A stretch of 64,000 nucleotides of DNA from an uncultured Agromyces sp. Its GTDB lineage: Bacteria; Actinomycetota; Actinomycetes; Actinomycetales; Microbacteriaceae. A program made the position numbers and the translations under genes. The first letter of the stretch is position 1, and the number at the start of each line of letters is the position of its first letter. Shown here one piece after another: positions 54,548 through 62,493 of the stretch. The stretch is taken from assembly GCA_913053875.1 (NCBI GenBank), contig CAJXGN010000001.1:372001-436000 (forward strand), written 5' to 3'. The notes under the pieces are model-generated. The model was not told where the DNA came from. It worked only from the letters and a program-made list of their open reading frames with translations, and searched no databases.

Positions 54548-55531
54548 CTACTCGCCCGGGTAGCGCAGCCCGATCAGCTCGCGCACCCGGTCGAGGGTGC
54601 CCATGATCGCGACCGTCTCATCGAGCGGCAGCACGTCGCCGTGGAGGTCGCCCGAGGCCACCAGTCGCTCCGCGGCCTCCGCCTGGAAGTGCATGCCGCG
54701 CCCGTTCACCTCCTGCGAGAACTCCTCGACGACGTCGCCCGCGGCATCGATGAGGCGGAAGGTCGTGGGCGTGTACCAGACCGGGTCGATGTCGATGCGC
54801 CCCTCGGTGCCGAGCACGCTGGCGACGTTCGGGCCGCGGGTGTCGCTGGCCGAGAGCAGGGTCGCGATGCGCCCGCCGGTGTAGCCGAAGATCGTCGCGA
54901 TCTGCGCGTCGACGCCGGTCGGCTTGAACGTCGCGGTCGCCTGGATCGTCTCGGGCTCGCCGAAGAGGTCCCAGGCGAAGGAGACGGGGTAGATGCCGAG
55001 GTCGAGCAGCGCCCCGCCGCCCAGCTCGATCGCGTTGAGTCGGTGTTCGGGATCATCGGGCAGGTCCTGGGTGTGGTCGGCGATGAGGGTGCGCACCTCG
55101 CCCAGCGCACCCTGGGCGACCAGCTCGCGGATGCGCGCCATGTGCGGCAGGTACCGGGTCCACATCGCCTCCATGGCGAGCAGCCCGCGCGCCTTCGCCA
55201 GGCCGGCGATGGCCTGCGCCTCGCGCGCATTGAGCGTGAACGGCTTCTCGACGATCACGTGCTTGCCCGCCTCGAGCATCTGCAGTGCGTTCGCGACGTG
55301 CATCGGGTGCGGGGTCGCGACGTACACGATGTCGACCTCGGGATCGGCGGCGAGCGCGTCGTAGCCGACGTGCGCCGTCGGGATGCCGAACTCGGCGGCG
55401 AACGCCTCGGCGGAGTCGAGCCGGCGTGAGGCGACGGCCCGCACGTCGAAGCCGTTGGCCACGAGGTCGGAGGTCATGAGTCGGGCGATGCCGCCCGTTG
55501 CGAGGATGCCCCAGCGGAGTCGATCGGTCAT
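54548..55531 (-). CDS. Gfo/Idh/MocA family oxidoreductase
   Basis: It is a predicted NAD(P)-dependent sugar or inositol dehydrogenase. The 327-aa protein has the Rossmann motif RWGILATGGIARLMTSDL, VDIVYVATPHPMHVANALQMLEAGKHVIVEKPF with the conserved E-K-P lysine, and the C-terminal alpha/beta domain with ELGGGALLDLGIYPVSFAWDLFG (D-x-G-x-Y-P), characteristic of trans-dihydrodiol/1,5-anhydro-D-fructose-type enzymes. It is divergent from a secreted rhamnosidase gene, but the substrate link is speculative. The start ATG at 55531 is preceded by TACGCT and a 6-nt gap. The same frame stays open across the whole rhamnosidase gene by chance. Confidence 0.88.
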   Translation of the reverse strand: MTDRLRWGILATGGIARLMTSDLVANGFDVRAVASRRLDSAEAFAAEFGIPTAHVGYDALAADPEVDIVYVATPHPMHVANALQMLEAGKHVIVEKPFTLNAREAQAIAGLAKARGLLAMEAMWTRYLPHMARIRELVAQGALGEVRTLIADHTQDLPDDPEHRLNAIELGGGALLDLGIYPVSFAWDLFGEPETIQATATFKPTGVDAQIATIFGYTGGRIATLLSASDTRGPNVASVLGTEGRIDIDPVWYTPTTFRLIDAAGDVVEEFSQEVNGRGMHFQAEAAERLVASGDLHGDVLPLDETVAIMGTLDRVRELIGLRYPGE

Positions 55532-55537
55532 TGGTCG

Positions 55538-55543
55538 AGCGTA
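55538..55543 (-). promoter_or_regulatory. Candidate -10 TACGCT for the leaderless Gfo/Idh gene
   Basis: On the minus strand TACGCT is followed by CGACCA and the ATG at 55531, the same geometry as the other leaderless candidates. Confidence 0.4.
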
Positions 55544-55705
55544 TCGCTGCGCCCCCGGTCGAGTGCGACTGGAGCGGGCGGATGCCACGTCGCGGCGCAG
55601 CTCGGCCACGTGACCGGAAGCGGACAAGATGCCGTCGGGGCCTTGCCAGCGTCTCCGACCTGGGACTGGACTAGCCGAAAACCACTCAATGACGAGGAGT
55701 ACTTC

Positions 55706-58700
55706 GTGTCCACCCACACACCCGCCAGAACCATCGCTCTGGCCTCGGCCGTCGCGCTGGGGTTGATGACGCTCAGCCCGGCGGTGGCCCTGGCAGCCCC
55801 ACGAGCCGAGGTCACCCACCTGACCACGGAGCACCGAGTCGCTCCGATCAACATCGACGTCGAATCGCCTCGCTTCGGCTGGAACATCACCTCGACCGAG
55901 CGGAACCAGGGGCAGTCCGCGTACCGGATCATCGTCGCCACGTCGGAGGCCGGCCTGAACAGCGGCCGGGGCGTGGTCTGGGACACCGGCAAGGTGGCAT
56001 CCGACCGACAGATCGCCGTGGAGTACGAGGGAGACGCCCTCGAGCCGTCGACCGAGTACTTCTGGAAGGTCGACGTCTGGGATGCGAACGACCGCCTCGT
56101 CCGCCCGGGTTCGGAGGTCGCCTCGTTCGAGACCGCCCTGCTCAGCGACGACGGCGAGACCAACTGGGACGGCGCCGAGTGGATCTCGATGGCCGACAAG
56201 GAGCCGAACTCCCCCGGCATGCCGATGTTCCGCACGGATGTCGACCTGGCCAAGCCGGCCGTGCAGGACGCACGCCTGTACATCAGCTCGCTGGGTGTCT
56301 ACGACGCGTACATCAACGGCGAGCGCGTCTCCGTCCCGCAGGGCGACGGCGAGACGGTCGAACTGCTGACGCCCGGCTGGACCAACTACGACGTCAAGGT
56401 CAACTACATGACCTACGACGTGACCGACATGGTCCGGGCTGCCAAGCAGGACGGCGGCGAGCTCGCCGTCGGTGCCGTGCTCGGCAACGGCTGGTTCAAC
56501 AGCAGCATCTCCAACGGCGCGAACTACTACTCGCAGGAGGGGAACCCGCTGGCGCTGAAGGCCAAGCTCCTCGTCGAGTACGCCAACGGGAAGACCGAGT
56601 CGATCGTGACCGAGGCGGGCGACGAGTGGCGCGCCACCGACACCGGACCGTACCGCTTCGACGGCGTGTACGACGGCCAGGACTACGACGCGACCATGGA
56701 GATCCCGGGCTGGAACGACGCGGACTTCGACGACTCCGGCTGGGCCGGCACCGTCGAGAGCCCGTACGAGTCGACGTTCCCGGACGCCGTGCTGACCGCC
56801 TACCCCGGCGAGACGGCACGCATCATGGACGAGATGTCGCCCGAGCCCGTGTCGCTCTCGGTGCACACCGGCGTGACGAACGAGGACTCGAGCCCCAACG
56901 GCCGCGGCGAGGTCGTCGTGGACGAGTCGCGCTCCGTCTCGGGTGACGCGGCGGCAGACGCCGAGGTGACGCTTGCCCACGGCGAGACCGCGGTCTACGA
57001 CCTCGGCCAGAACATGGTCGGCGTGCCGAAGTTCACCGTGAGCGGCGACGAGGGCACGGCCATCCGGCTGCGCTTCAGCGAGTTCCTGAACGACGACTCC
57101 GAGGGCGCGGACGGGCCGAAGGGCTCGGTCTACCTCGAGAACCTGCGCGGGGCGCGGGCGACGACGAACTACATCCTCTCGGGCGACGGCATGGAGACGC
57201 ACCAGGACAGCCTCAGCTTCTACGGCTTCCAGTACGTCGAGGTGACCGTGATGACCGAGGGTGCGGAGGTCACGCTCCACGACGTGCAGGGCAAGGTCGG
57301 CACCTCGGCGATCACGGACATCGGCCGTGTCTCGACCGACGACCAGTACATCAACAAGCTGTTCGAGAACACCCGGTGGGGCCAGCGCGGCAACTACCTG
57401 TGGATCCCGACCGACTGCCCGCAGCGCAACGAGCGCCAGGGCTGGACGGCCGACACCCAGGTCTTCGCCAACACCGCCCTCTACAACGGCGACTCGTCGT
57501 GGTTCCTGAGCCACTTCATGGACAGCTTCATCGACACCACCGAGCTGTACGGCCCCGACGGCGCGCAGTTCCCCTCGGTGTCGCCGGGAGCGGCGTTCTC
57601 GTTCCTGTCGCAGCGGGGCATCAGCGGATGGTCCGATGCGGGCGTGGTGATCCCCTGGACGCTCTGGCAGATGACCGGTGACGACACGGTCATCGACGAC
57701 AGCTGGGACGCGATGGAGAAGTACCTCGACTGGATCTACGACCAGACCGGCGAGACCTGGGCCGGCCAGGGCGCGGTCTTCGGCGACTGGCTGTCGTTCC
57801 AGCACACCACCAACCAGCTGACGAGCGACTACTACTACGCGTACTCCACCTCGCTGATGAGCCAGATGGCCACCGCCACCGGGCGCACCGCCGAGGCCGC
57901 GATGTACGACGAGTGGTTCGCCAACCAGAAGCAGGCGTTCCTCGACAAGTACGTGGTCGACGACCCGAACGCGGGCGTGCGGATCCTCTCCTCGCTGCCC
58001 ACGAGCGGCTTCGCGCTCACCAACGGCGGCATCCCGGAGGACGACACCCAGACGGCACTGCTCTGGGCGCTCAAGCTCGGGTTCCACGAGGACGACGAGC
58101 AGCGCGACCAGATGATCCAGCTGCTGGCCGACAACATCAACGCCACCGATGAGTTCGTGGCCAACCACGGCCCCCAGGGCACGCAGACCATCGAGACGAC
58201 GCGGGCCGACTACGCCCCCGACACGATCTCGGTGGGCTTCCTGGGCGCGAACATCATCAACCCGGTGCTGACGGACGTCGGGCGCGGCGACCTCGCCTAC
58301 ACCCTGCTGCACCAGGACGAGATGCCGTCGTGGCTGTACTCGGTCAAGAACGGGGCGACCACGATCTGGGAGCGCTGGAACTCGTACTCGATCGAGGACG
58401 GCTTCGGCCCGGCCAGCATGAACTCGTTCAACCACTACGCCTACGGCGCGATCGTGGAGTGGATGTACGAGGACATGGCCGGCATCGCGAAGGACACGGA
58501 CAACCCCGGGTTCAAGCACTTCTTCCTCCAGCCGCACATCGACCCGACCGGGGCGATCACGGAGGTCGAGGGCGAGTACCGGAGCCCCTACGGCATGATC
58601 ACCAGCGCGTGGAGCGTCGAGGGCGATGCGTTCTCGTACGAGTTCGACATCCCCGTGGGCACCACCGCGACGGTCCGCGTGCCGGCCGCATCGGCCGACG

Positions 58701-58801
58701 TCGTGAGCGTCGACGCCGACGTGGAGGTGGCGTTCATGGACGGCGTCGCCGAGTTCACGCTCGGCTCGGGCAGCTACTCGGTGACGAGCACGCTCGGCTG
58801 A
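55706..58801 (+). CDS. Secreted alpha-L-rhamnosidase, glycoside hydrolase family 78
   Basis: It removes terminal L-rhamnose from plant or microbial glycans outside the cell. The 1031-aa protein has a signal peptide ending near residue 32 (IALASAVALGLMTLSPAVALAAP). A fibronectin-like beta domain follows (SPRFGWNIT...EYFWKVDVWD), then jelly-roll domains with YISSLGVYDAYING and LGNGWF. The (alpha/alpha)6 catalytic domain begins near residue 545 with TDCPQRNERQGWTADTQVF (Asp570, Glu576) and ends with TTIWERWNSYS (Glu889, candidate base) and SFNHYAYGAIVEWMY. The start GTG at 55706 has AGGAG 8 nt upstream. No sugar transporter is next to it. Confidence 0.93.
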   Translation: MSTHTPARTIALASAVALGLMTLSPAVALAAPRAEVTHLTTEHRVAPINIDVESPRFGWNITSTERNQGQSAYRIIVATSEAGLNSGRGVVWDTGKVASDRQIAVEYEGDALEPSTEYFWKVDVWDANDRLVRPGSEVASFETALLSDDGETNWDGAEWISMADKEPNSPGMPMFRTDVDLAKPAVQDARLYISSLGVYDAYINGERVSVPQGDGETVELLTPGWTNYDVKVNYMTYDVTDMVRAAKQDGGELAVGAVLGNGWFNSSISNGANYYSQEGNPLALKAKLLVEYANGKTESIVTEAGDEWRATDTGPYRFDGVYDGQDYDATMEIPGWNDADFDDSGWAGTVESPYESTFPDAVLTAYPGETARIMDEMSPEPVSLSVHTGVTNEDSSPNGRGEVVVDESRSVSGDAAADAEVTLAHGETAVYDLGQNMVGVPKFTVSGDEGTAIRLRFSEFLNDDSEGADGPKGSVYLENLRGARATTNYILSGDGMETHQDSLSFYGFQYVEVTVMTEGAEVTLHDVQGKVGTSAITDIGRVSTDDQYINKLFENTRWGQRGNYLWIPTDCPQRNERQGWTADTQVFANTALYNGDSSWFLSHFMDSFIDTTELYGPDGAQFPSVSPGAAFSFLSQRGISGWSDAGVVIPWTLWQMTGDDTVIDDSWDAMEKYLDWIYDQTGETWAGQGAVFGDWLSFQHTTNQLTSDYYYAYSTSLMSQMATATGRTAEAAMYDEWFANQKQAFLDKYVVDDPNAGVRILSSLPTSGFALTNGGIPEDDTQTALLWALKLGFHEDDEQRDQMIQLLADNINATDEFVANHGPQGTQTIETTRADYAPDTISVGFLGANIINPVLTDVGRGDLAYTLLHQDEMPSWLYSVKNGATTIWERWNSYSIEDGFGPASMNSFNHYAYGAIVEWMYEDMAGIAKDTDNPGFKHFFLQPHIDPTGAITEVEGEYRSPYGMITSAWSVEGDAFSYEFDIPVGTTATVRVPAASADVVSVDADVEVAFMDGVAEFTLGSGSYSVTSTLG

Positions 58802-58813
58802 TCCGCAACGCAC

Positions 58814-58852
58814 CTGCGGTGCAGCGTCCGGGTTCCGGGCGCTGCACCGCAG
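58814..58852 (+). terminator. Perfect 13-bp hairpin after the rhamnosidase gene
   Basis: CTGCGGTGCAGCG (58814-58826) pairs with CGCTGCACCGCAG (58840-58852) around a 13-nt loop, 13 nt beyond the stop. The stem is long and GC-rich, with no T-run. Confidence 0.8.
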
Positions 58853-59043
58853 TCGCGCGCCGTGGGCGACCGATCGGGTCGGGTCGCGTCGTCGAGCGGT
58901 CGCCGCGACGAATCCCGAGATGTCAACCGGGGGTCCGGAATCGACTCGGATGTAGTAGTTTCGACCTACTGGTTGAATCCATTCAGGTGGTGTTCACCCA
59001 GTCCATCCGGAGGCCGTGACGACGCGACGCGAGGGGGTTCCCG

Positions 59044-59334
59044 TTGCATTCAGAGATGCCAGGACGAGAGTGGCTCGCGCGAGACCGCCGGTCGGCGGTG
59101 CCCGACCGGCGAGGCCACCATCGCGACCGGAGCAGCTCCGCGCACGATCTCTCCGACGAGGAGCGCACGATCCTCGCCCTCCTCGCCGACGGGCTCACCT
59201 TCGGCCAGGTCGCCTCACGCGCCGGCCTCTCGGAGCGGACGGTGCGTCGACGTATCGAGAACGCCGGCCGCGTCCTGGGCACGCGGACGACGATCGAGGC
59301 GGTCGCGGTCGCAGTGCGCTGCAGCCTGGTCTGA
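59044..59334 (+). CDS. Small LuxR-type helix-turn-helix protein (HTH domain only)
   Basis: The 96-aa product consists of a basic N-terminal tail of about 34 residues (REWLARDRRSAVPDRRGHHRDRS) followed by one LuxR-type HTH: LSDEERTILALLADGLTFGQVASRAG, LSERTVRRRIENAGRVLG, TRTTIEAVAVAVRCSLV. No receiver or sensor domain precedes it, so its signal input is unknown. It starts with TTG at 59044, with GAGGGGG 6 nt upstream; an ATG at 59056 is the alternative. It lies downstream of an A/T-rich upstream region (58948-59000) and 55 nt before the GNAT gene. A GerE-like role or control of the rhamnosidase are both guesses. Confidence 0.75.
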   Translation: MHSEMPGREWLARDRRSAVPDRRGHHRDRSSSAHDLSDEERTILALLADGLTFGQVASRAGLSERTVRRRIENAGRVLGTRTTIEAVAVAVRCSLV

Positions 59335-59389
59335 CGGCGTCTCGGTTCGGATCGCGGCGCGTCGGCAGCGCGTGCGGCAGGGTGGAGAC

Positions 59390-60100
59390 GTGACATCCGC
59401 GTTCTCCACCACCGTGACCGACTTCTGGGGCCTCACGGGCGTCTCGCCGGGGCCATCCGACTCCTCCCTCGTCGTCGTCGACGCAGGGCTGCGCAGCGAC
59501 CTGCTGCTGACCCTGCTCGACGTGGTCGACGGGCCGCTCGTCGCGACCGTCTCGCCGGCCACGGCTGAGCGTCTCGGCGCCGCCGACGGCGAGGTCGTGG
59601 GTCGCTCCGAGCTCCGCTCGCGACTCGACGGCGCCGGCCTCGAACTCAACGGCGCCGACCTCGTCTCCTACCTCCCTCTGGAGGCGCAGCGTGCCGTCGC
59701 CGCACTGCCCCCGGCGCCCGCCACGCAGGTGCTGACGGCAGCGGATGCCTCGGAGTTCGCCCGCTTCTCCGCCGACGCCCCCGAGGACGACCTCGACGAG
59801 GCGTACGTCGAGCTCGACCACTGGGTCGCCCTCGGCACGTTCCTGGACGACCGCCTGGTCGCCGCCGCGAGCATGTACCCGTGGAGGGATTCGACCGTCG
59901 CCGACATCGGGGTCATCACGCTGCCCGCGTACCGAGGCCGCGGGCTGGGCAGGCGGCTCGTGCAGGCGATCGCTGCCGAAGCACTCGCTCGCGGGCACGA
60001 GCCGCAGTACCGCCACCAGACGGGCAACGAGGCCTCCGCCGCGCTCGCCCGTTCGGCCGGCTTCGCGCGCTTCGCCGAGTGGGATGTCGTCACGGCGTGA
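59390..60100 (+). CDS. GNAT family N-acetyltransferase
   Basis: The 236-aa protein has a non-conserved N-terminal half (about 110 residues, with TVTDFWGLTGVSPGPSDSSLVVVD) and a C-terminal GNAT domain with DSTVADIGVITLPAYRGRGLGRRLVQAIAAEALARG, where R-G-x-G-L-G binds acetyl-CoA, and HQTGNEASAALARSAGFARFAEWDVV. Two-domain GNATs with a degenerate first half are common in actinobacteria. The substrate is unknown. The start GTG at 59390 follows GGTGGAGAC. Although the frame is open upstream, that region overlaps the HTH gene. Confidence 0.86.
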   Translation: MTSAFSTTVTDFWGLTGVSPGPSDSSLVVVDAGLRSDLLLTLLDVVDGPLVATVSPATAERLGAADGEVVGRSELRSRLDGAGLELNGADLVSYLPLEAQRAVAALPPAPATQVLTAADASEFARFSADAPEDDLDEAYVELDHWVALGTFLDDRLVAAASMYPWRDSTVADIGVITLPAYRGRGLGRRLVQAIAAEALARGHEPQYRHQTGNEASAALARSAGFARFAEWDVVTA

Positions 60101-60110
60101 CGACGACGAA

Positions 60111-60138
60111 GCCCCCGCCCGGCGAACCGGACGGGGGC
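60111..60138. terminator. Bidirectional terminator hairpin between the GNAT gene and tRNA-Thr
   Basis: GCCCCCG-C-CCGG pairs with CCGG-A-CGGGGGC around CGAA with one internal mismatch. It begins 11 nt after the GNAT stop and 3 nt past the tRNA CCA end on the other strand. On the minus strand it is followed by TTCGTCGT. Confidence 0.75.
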
Positions 60139-60140
60139 AG

Positions 60141-60216
60141 TGGAGCCGCCTGTGGGAATCGAACCCACGACCTATTCATTACGAGTGAATCGCTCTGCCG
60201 ACTGAGCTAAGGCGGC
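60141..60216 (-). tRNA. tRNA-Thr (anticodon CGU)
   Basis: The cloverleaf reads GCCGCCT acceptor, TAGCTCAGTCGGCAGAGC D-arm, anticodon stem ATTCA/TGAAT with loop CTCGTAA (anticodon CGT in DNA), a 5-nt variable loop AGGTC, T-arm GTGGGTTCGATTCCCAC, and acceptor AGGCGGC with discriminator T and an encoded CCA. It has 76 nt and all stems pair. It decodes ACG. I see no att-like duplication of its 3' end in the window. Confidence 0.97.
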
Positions 60217-60256
60217 GTGCTTCCGGCGCGAGATGCGACGGGCACGAGAGACCATG

Positions 60257-60895
60257 TTAGCGGGTTTCCGCGAGTACTTCGTACACGCGACGGAACGCCT
60301 CCTGCATGCGGGCCTCGAGCGGTCGCCGCGGGTCGAGCTGCTCGGCCCAGCTGCGCCACGCGTACGTGATCACGCCGACCGCCGTCATCGCCACGAGCAT
60401 GGTGCGGTCGTCCCGCGCAGCCGGGTCGGCTGCGACCTCGGGATCGGTGACCTCGAGCCGGCGTGCGACGAGCGCACGCAGGCGGTCCTCGAATGCCATC
60501 AGGCCGGCGAACTGGCCCTCCATGAGCTGCGGATGCTCCTGCATGACCTCACGACGCAGCGCGACGACCTCCAGGTCGTCTGCCTGCTCCGCGACCACTG
60601 CGGCGAAGAGCTCGCCGAGGTCGTCCGCGAGCCGGCCGGTGGGGCCCGCGCTCGCGAACAGCTCCGCGGCGCCATCCGGGAAGGTGGGCACGTCGCCCGT
60701 GAGCGCGGCCGTCTTCGACGGGAAGTAGTTGAAGAACGTGCGGGGCGAGACATCGGCCGCCCGCGTGATCTCCTCGACGGTGACGTGGTCGAAGCCACGC
60801 TCGCGCGTGAGCCGCAGTGCCGCCAGCTGGATCGCATGCCGCGTCGCTCGCCGCTTGCGCTCCCGCAGCCCGGGTTCGGTCGTGTCGCCAGCCAT
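60257..60895 (-). CDS. TetR/AcrR family transcriptional regulator
   Basis: It is a dimeric repressor with a ligand-binding C-terminus. The 212-aa protein has the TetR HTH at residues about 15-62: RATRHAIQLAALRLTRERGFDHVTVEEITRAADVSPRTFFNYFPSKTAAL. The C-terminal domain (about 70-210) is all-helical and not family-specific (an AcrR/MftR-like helical block with VAMTAVGVITYAWRSW). The ligand is unknown. The start ATG at 60895 lies 6 nt after an AATACT hexamer that overlaps a TTGCA repeat cluster, which suggests autorepression. The next upstream gene on the same strand is a lipoprotein hydrolase, 65 nt away. Confidence 0.9.
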   Translation of the reverse strand: MAGDTTEPGLRERKRRATRHAIQLAALRLTRERGFDHVTVEEITRAADVSPRTFFNYFPSKTAALTGDVPTFPDGAAELFASAGPTGRLADDLGELFAAVVAEQADDLEVVALRREVMQEHPQLMEGQFAGLMAFEDRLRALVARRLEVTDPEVAADPAARDDRTMLVAMTAVGVITYAWRSWAEQLDPRRPLEARMQEAFRRVYEVLAETR

Positions 60896-60901
60896 CCCGC
60901 C

Positions 60902-60927
60902 AGTATTGCACCTGCTGCAACATTGCA
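60902..60927 (-). promoter_or_regulatory. Three TTGCA/TGCAA half-sites over the tetR promoter
   Basis: TTGCA (60906-60910), TGCAA (60916-60920) and TTGCA (60923-60927) form two interlocking palindromes (TTGCA-N5-TGCAA and TGCAA-CA-TTGCA). They overlap the candidate -10 AATACT on the minus strand (60902-60907). This is a probable operator of the adjacent TetR protein. Confidence 0.5.
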
Positions 60928-60960
60928 GCGAGGCCGAGCGTCATGCAGGGTCGCCGAGCG

Positions 60961-62493
60961 TCAGCAACGCGTGTCGTCGGCGGGCGCGACCCCGTCGACG
61001 AGGTACCCCTCGACCGCGTCGACGATGCACGGGTCGCGCGACGGGTAGGCCGCGTGCCCCTCTCCCTCGTACGTCACGAGCACGCCGGTGTCGAGCTGCT
61101 CGGCGAGCGCCACGGCCCACTCGTACGGCGTCGCCGGGTCGTTCGTGGTACCCACGACGAGGATCGGCGGCGCCCCCGGCGCGGTCACGATCTCGTCCGA
61201 CTCGATCGGGGGCGCGGGCCACCCGGCGCACGAGAGGTCGCCGTACCCGAAGTACGTGCCGAACACCGGCGCCAGCTCCTCCAGTTCGGCGACCCGCGCG
61301 CGCATGCCGTCGACGTCGTCGGGGTCTCCCGCGTGGTCGATGCAGTTGATGGCGTGGAACGCCTCGCTCGAGTTGTCGACGTAGTTGCCGTCCTCGTCGC
61401 GGCCGTTGTACGCGTCGGCCGAGAGGAACGCGGCCTCGGTGCCGCCGAACATCACCTGCTCGAAGAGGATGTCGAGGAACGGCCAGGATGCCTCGTCGTA
61501 GAGCGGGTAGATGATCGCGGTCACGAGCGTGTTCGCGCCCAGCATCCGCCCGTCGTCGGCGCGGAGCGGACTCGCCTCGACCGAGTCGAGCAGCGCGCGA
61601 ACGGTGGCGGCAGCCTCGTCGACCGAGCCCGTGAACGGGCACTCCGCACCGGACAGGCACCACGCGAGGTACGACGAGAGCGCCCGTTCGAACCCGATCG
61701 CCTGCGTCTTCGTGATCTCGAACGCCGGCGTGCTCGGGTCGAGCACCGCGTCGAGCACCATGCGCCCGATGCGCTCGGGGTACAGGCCCGCGTAGGTCAC
61801 GCCGAGCGTCGACCCGTACGAGTAGCCGAGGTAGTGCAGTTCCTCGTCGCCGAGCAGCGCGCGCAGCAGGTCGAGGTCGCGCGCGGCCGAGCCGGTGTCG
61901 ATGTTCGCGAGCAGCTCGCCGCTGCGTTCGGCGCACGCCGCCGAGTAGTCCTCCTGCTCCGCGCGGGCCTCGGCGATCCACGCGTCGGTGCCGCGCTCGT
62001 TCTCGGCGACGCTGTAGAGGTACGCATCCTTGTCCTCCGCGTCGGCGAAGCACTCGACCGCGGTCGACTGCCCGACACCGCGCGGGTCGAACCCGACGAC
62101 GTCGTAGGCCGCCTGCACGGAGTCGCCGACGGCGTAGTCGATCGAGTCGGCGATGAAGTCGACCCCCGATGCTCCGGGCCCGCCCGGGTTCACGAGCAGC
62201 GACCCGACCTTCTCCCCCGTCGCCGGATGGCGCACGAGAGCGAGCTCGACGCTCCCGGCCTCGGGCTCGTCCCAGTCGAGCGGCGCCCGGGCCGTCGCGC
62301 ACCACATGCCGTCGCCGCAGCGATTCCACTCGAGCTCCTGCGAGTAGAACGACTCGAGGTCGCTCGCCACGTCATCGGGCACCGGTGCCGGGCTGCCCGT
62401 CTGGCCGCCGAACGGCCAGGCGATGCAGCCCGAGAGCAGCAGGGCGACGGATGCCGCGAGGGCGACCGCGCCCGTCAGCCGGCGCGCGCTCAT
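60961..62493 (-). CDS. Alpha/beta hydrolase lipoprotein (TAP/tripeptidyl aminopeptidase-like)
   Basis: It is a predicted surface-anchored serine peptidase or esterase. The 510-aa protein has a lipoprotein signal (RLTGAVALAASVALLLSGC) and the N-terminal strand region PLDWDEPEAGSVELALVRHPATG. The oxyanion stretch LLVNPGGPGASGVDF, YDVVGFDPRGVGQS, the nucleophile elbow LHYLGYSYGSTLGVTYAGLYP (Ser of G-Y-S-Y-G) and the late GHAAYPSRDPC His region follow. A C-terminal TAP-like domain with LVVGTTNDPATPYEWA is clear. Family members in Streptomyces cleave tripeptides; the specificity here is unproven. It overlaps holB by 4 bp, an accidental-looking but common actinobacterial arrangement. Confidence 0.92.
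   Translation of the reverse strand: MSARRLTGAVALAASVALLLSGCIAWPFGGQTGSPAPVPDDVASDLESFYSQELEWNRCGDGMWCATARAPLDWDEPEAGSVELALVRHPATGEKVGSLLVNPGGPGASGVDFIADSIDYAVGDSVQAAYDVVGFDPRGVGQSTAVECFADAEDKDAYLYSVAENERGTDAWIAEARAEQEDYSAACAERSGELLANIDTGSAARDLDLLRALLGDEELHYLGYSYGSTLGVTYAGLYPERIGRMVLDAVLDPSTPAFEITKTQAIGFERALSSYLAWCLSGAECPFTGSVDEAAATVRALLDSVEASPLRADDGRMLGANTLVTAIIYPLYDEASWPFLDILFEQVMFGGTEAAFLSADAYNGRDEDGNYVDNSSEAFHAINCIDHAGDPDDVDGMRARVAELEELAPVFGTYFGYGDLSCAGWPAPPIESDEIVTAPGAPPILVVGTTNDPATPYEWAVALAEQLDTGVLVTYEGEGHAAYPSRDPCIVDAVEGYLVDGVAPADDTRC

Noticed and set aside
54548..58813. A 1421-codon open frame on the minus strand covering the Gfo/Idh gene and the antisense of the rhamnosidase gene
   Set aside because: Only its C-terminal 327 codons encode a recognisable protein. 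The rest is antisense to a well-supported secreted hydrolase and has the H/V/D/R-rich composition of a GC-rich shadow frame.
60141..60216. tRNA-Thr as an integration site of a mobile element
   Set aside because: There is no integrase gene and no second copy of the tRNA 3' end in the flanks. The neighbours are ordinary genes and a terminator.
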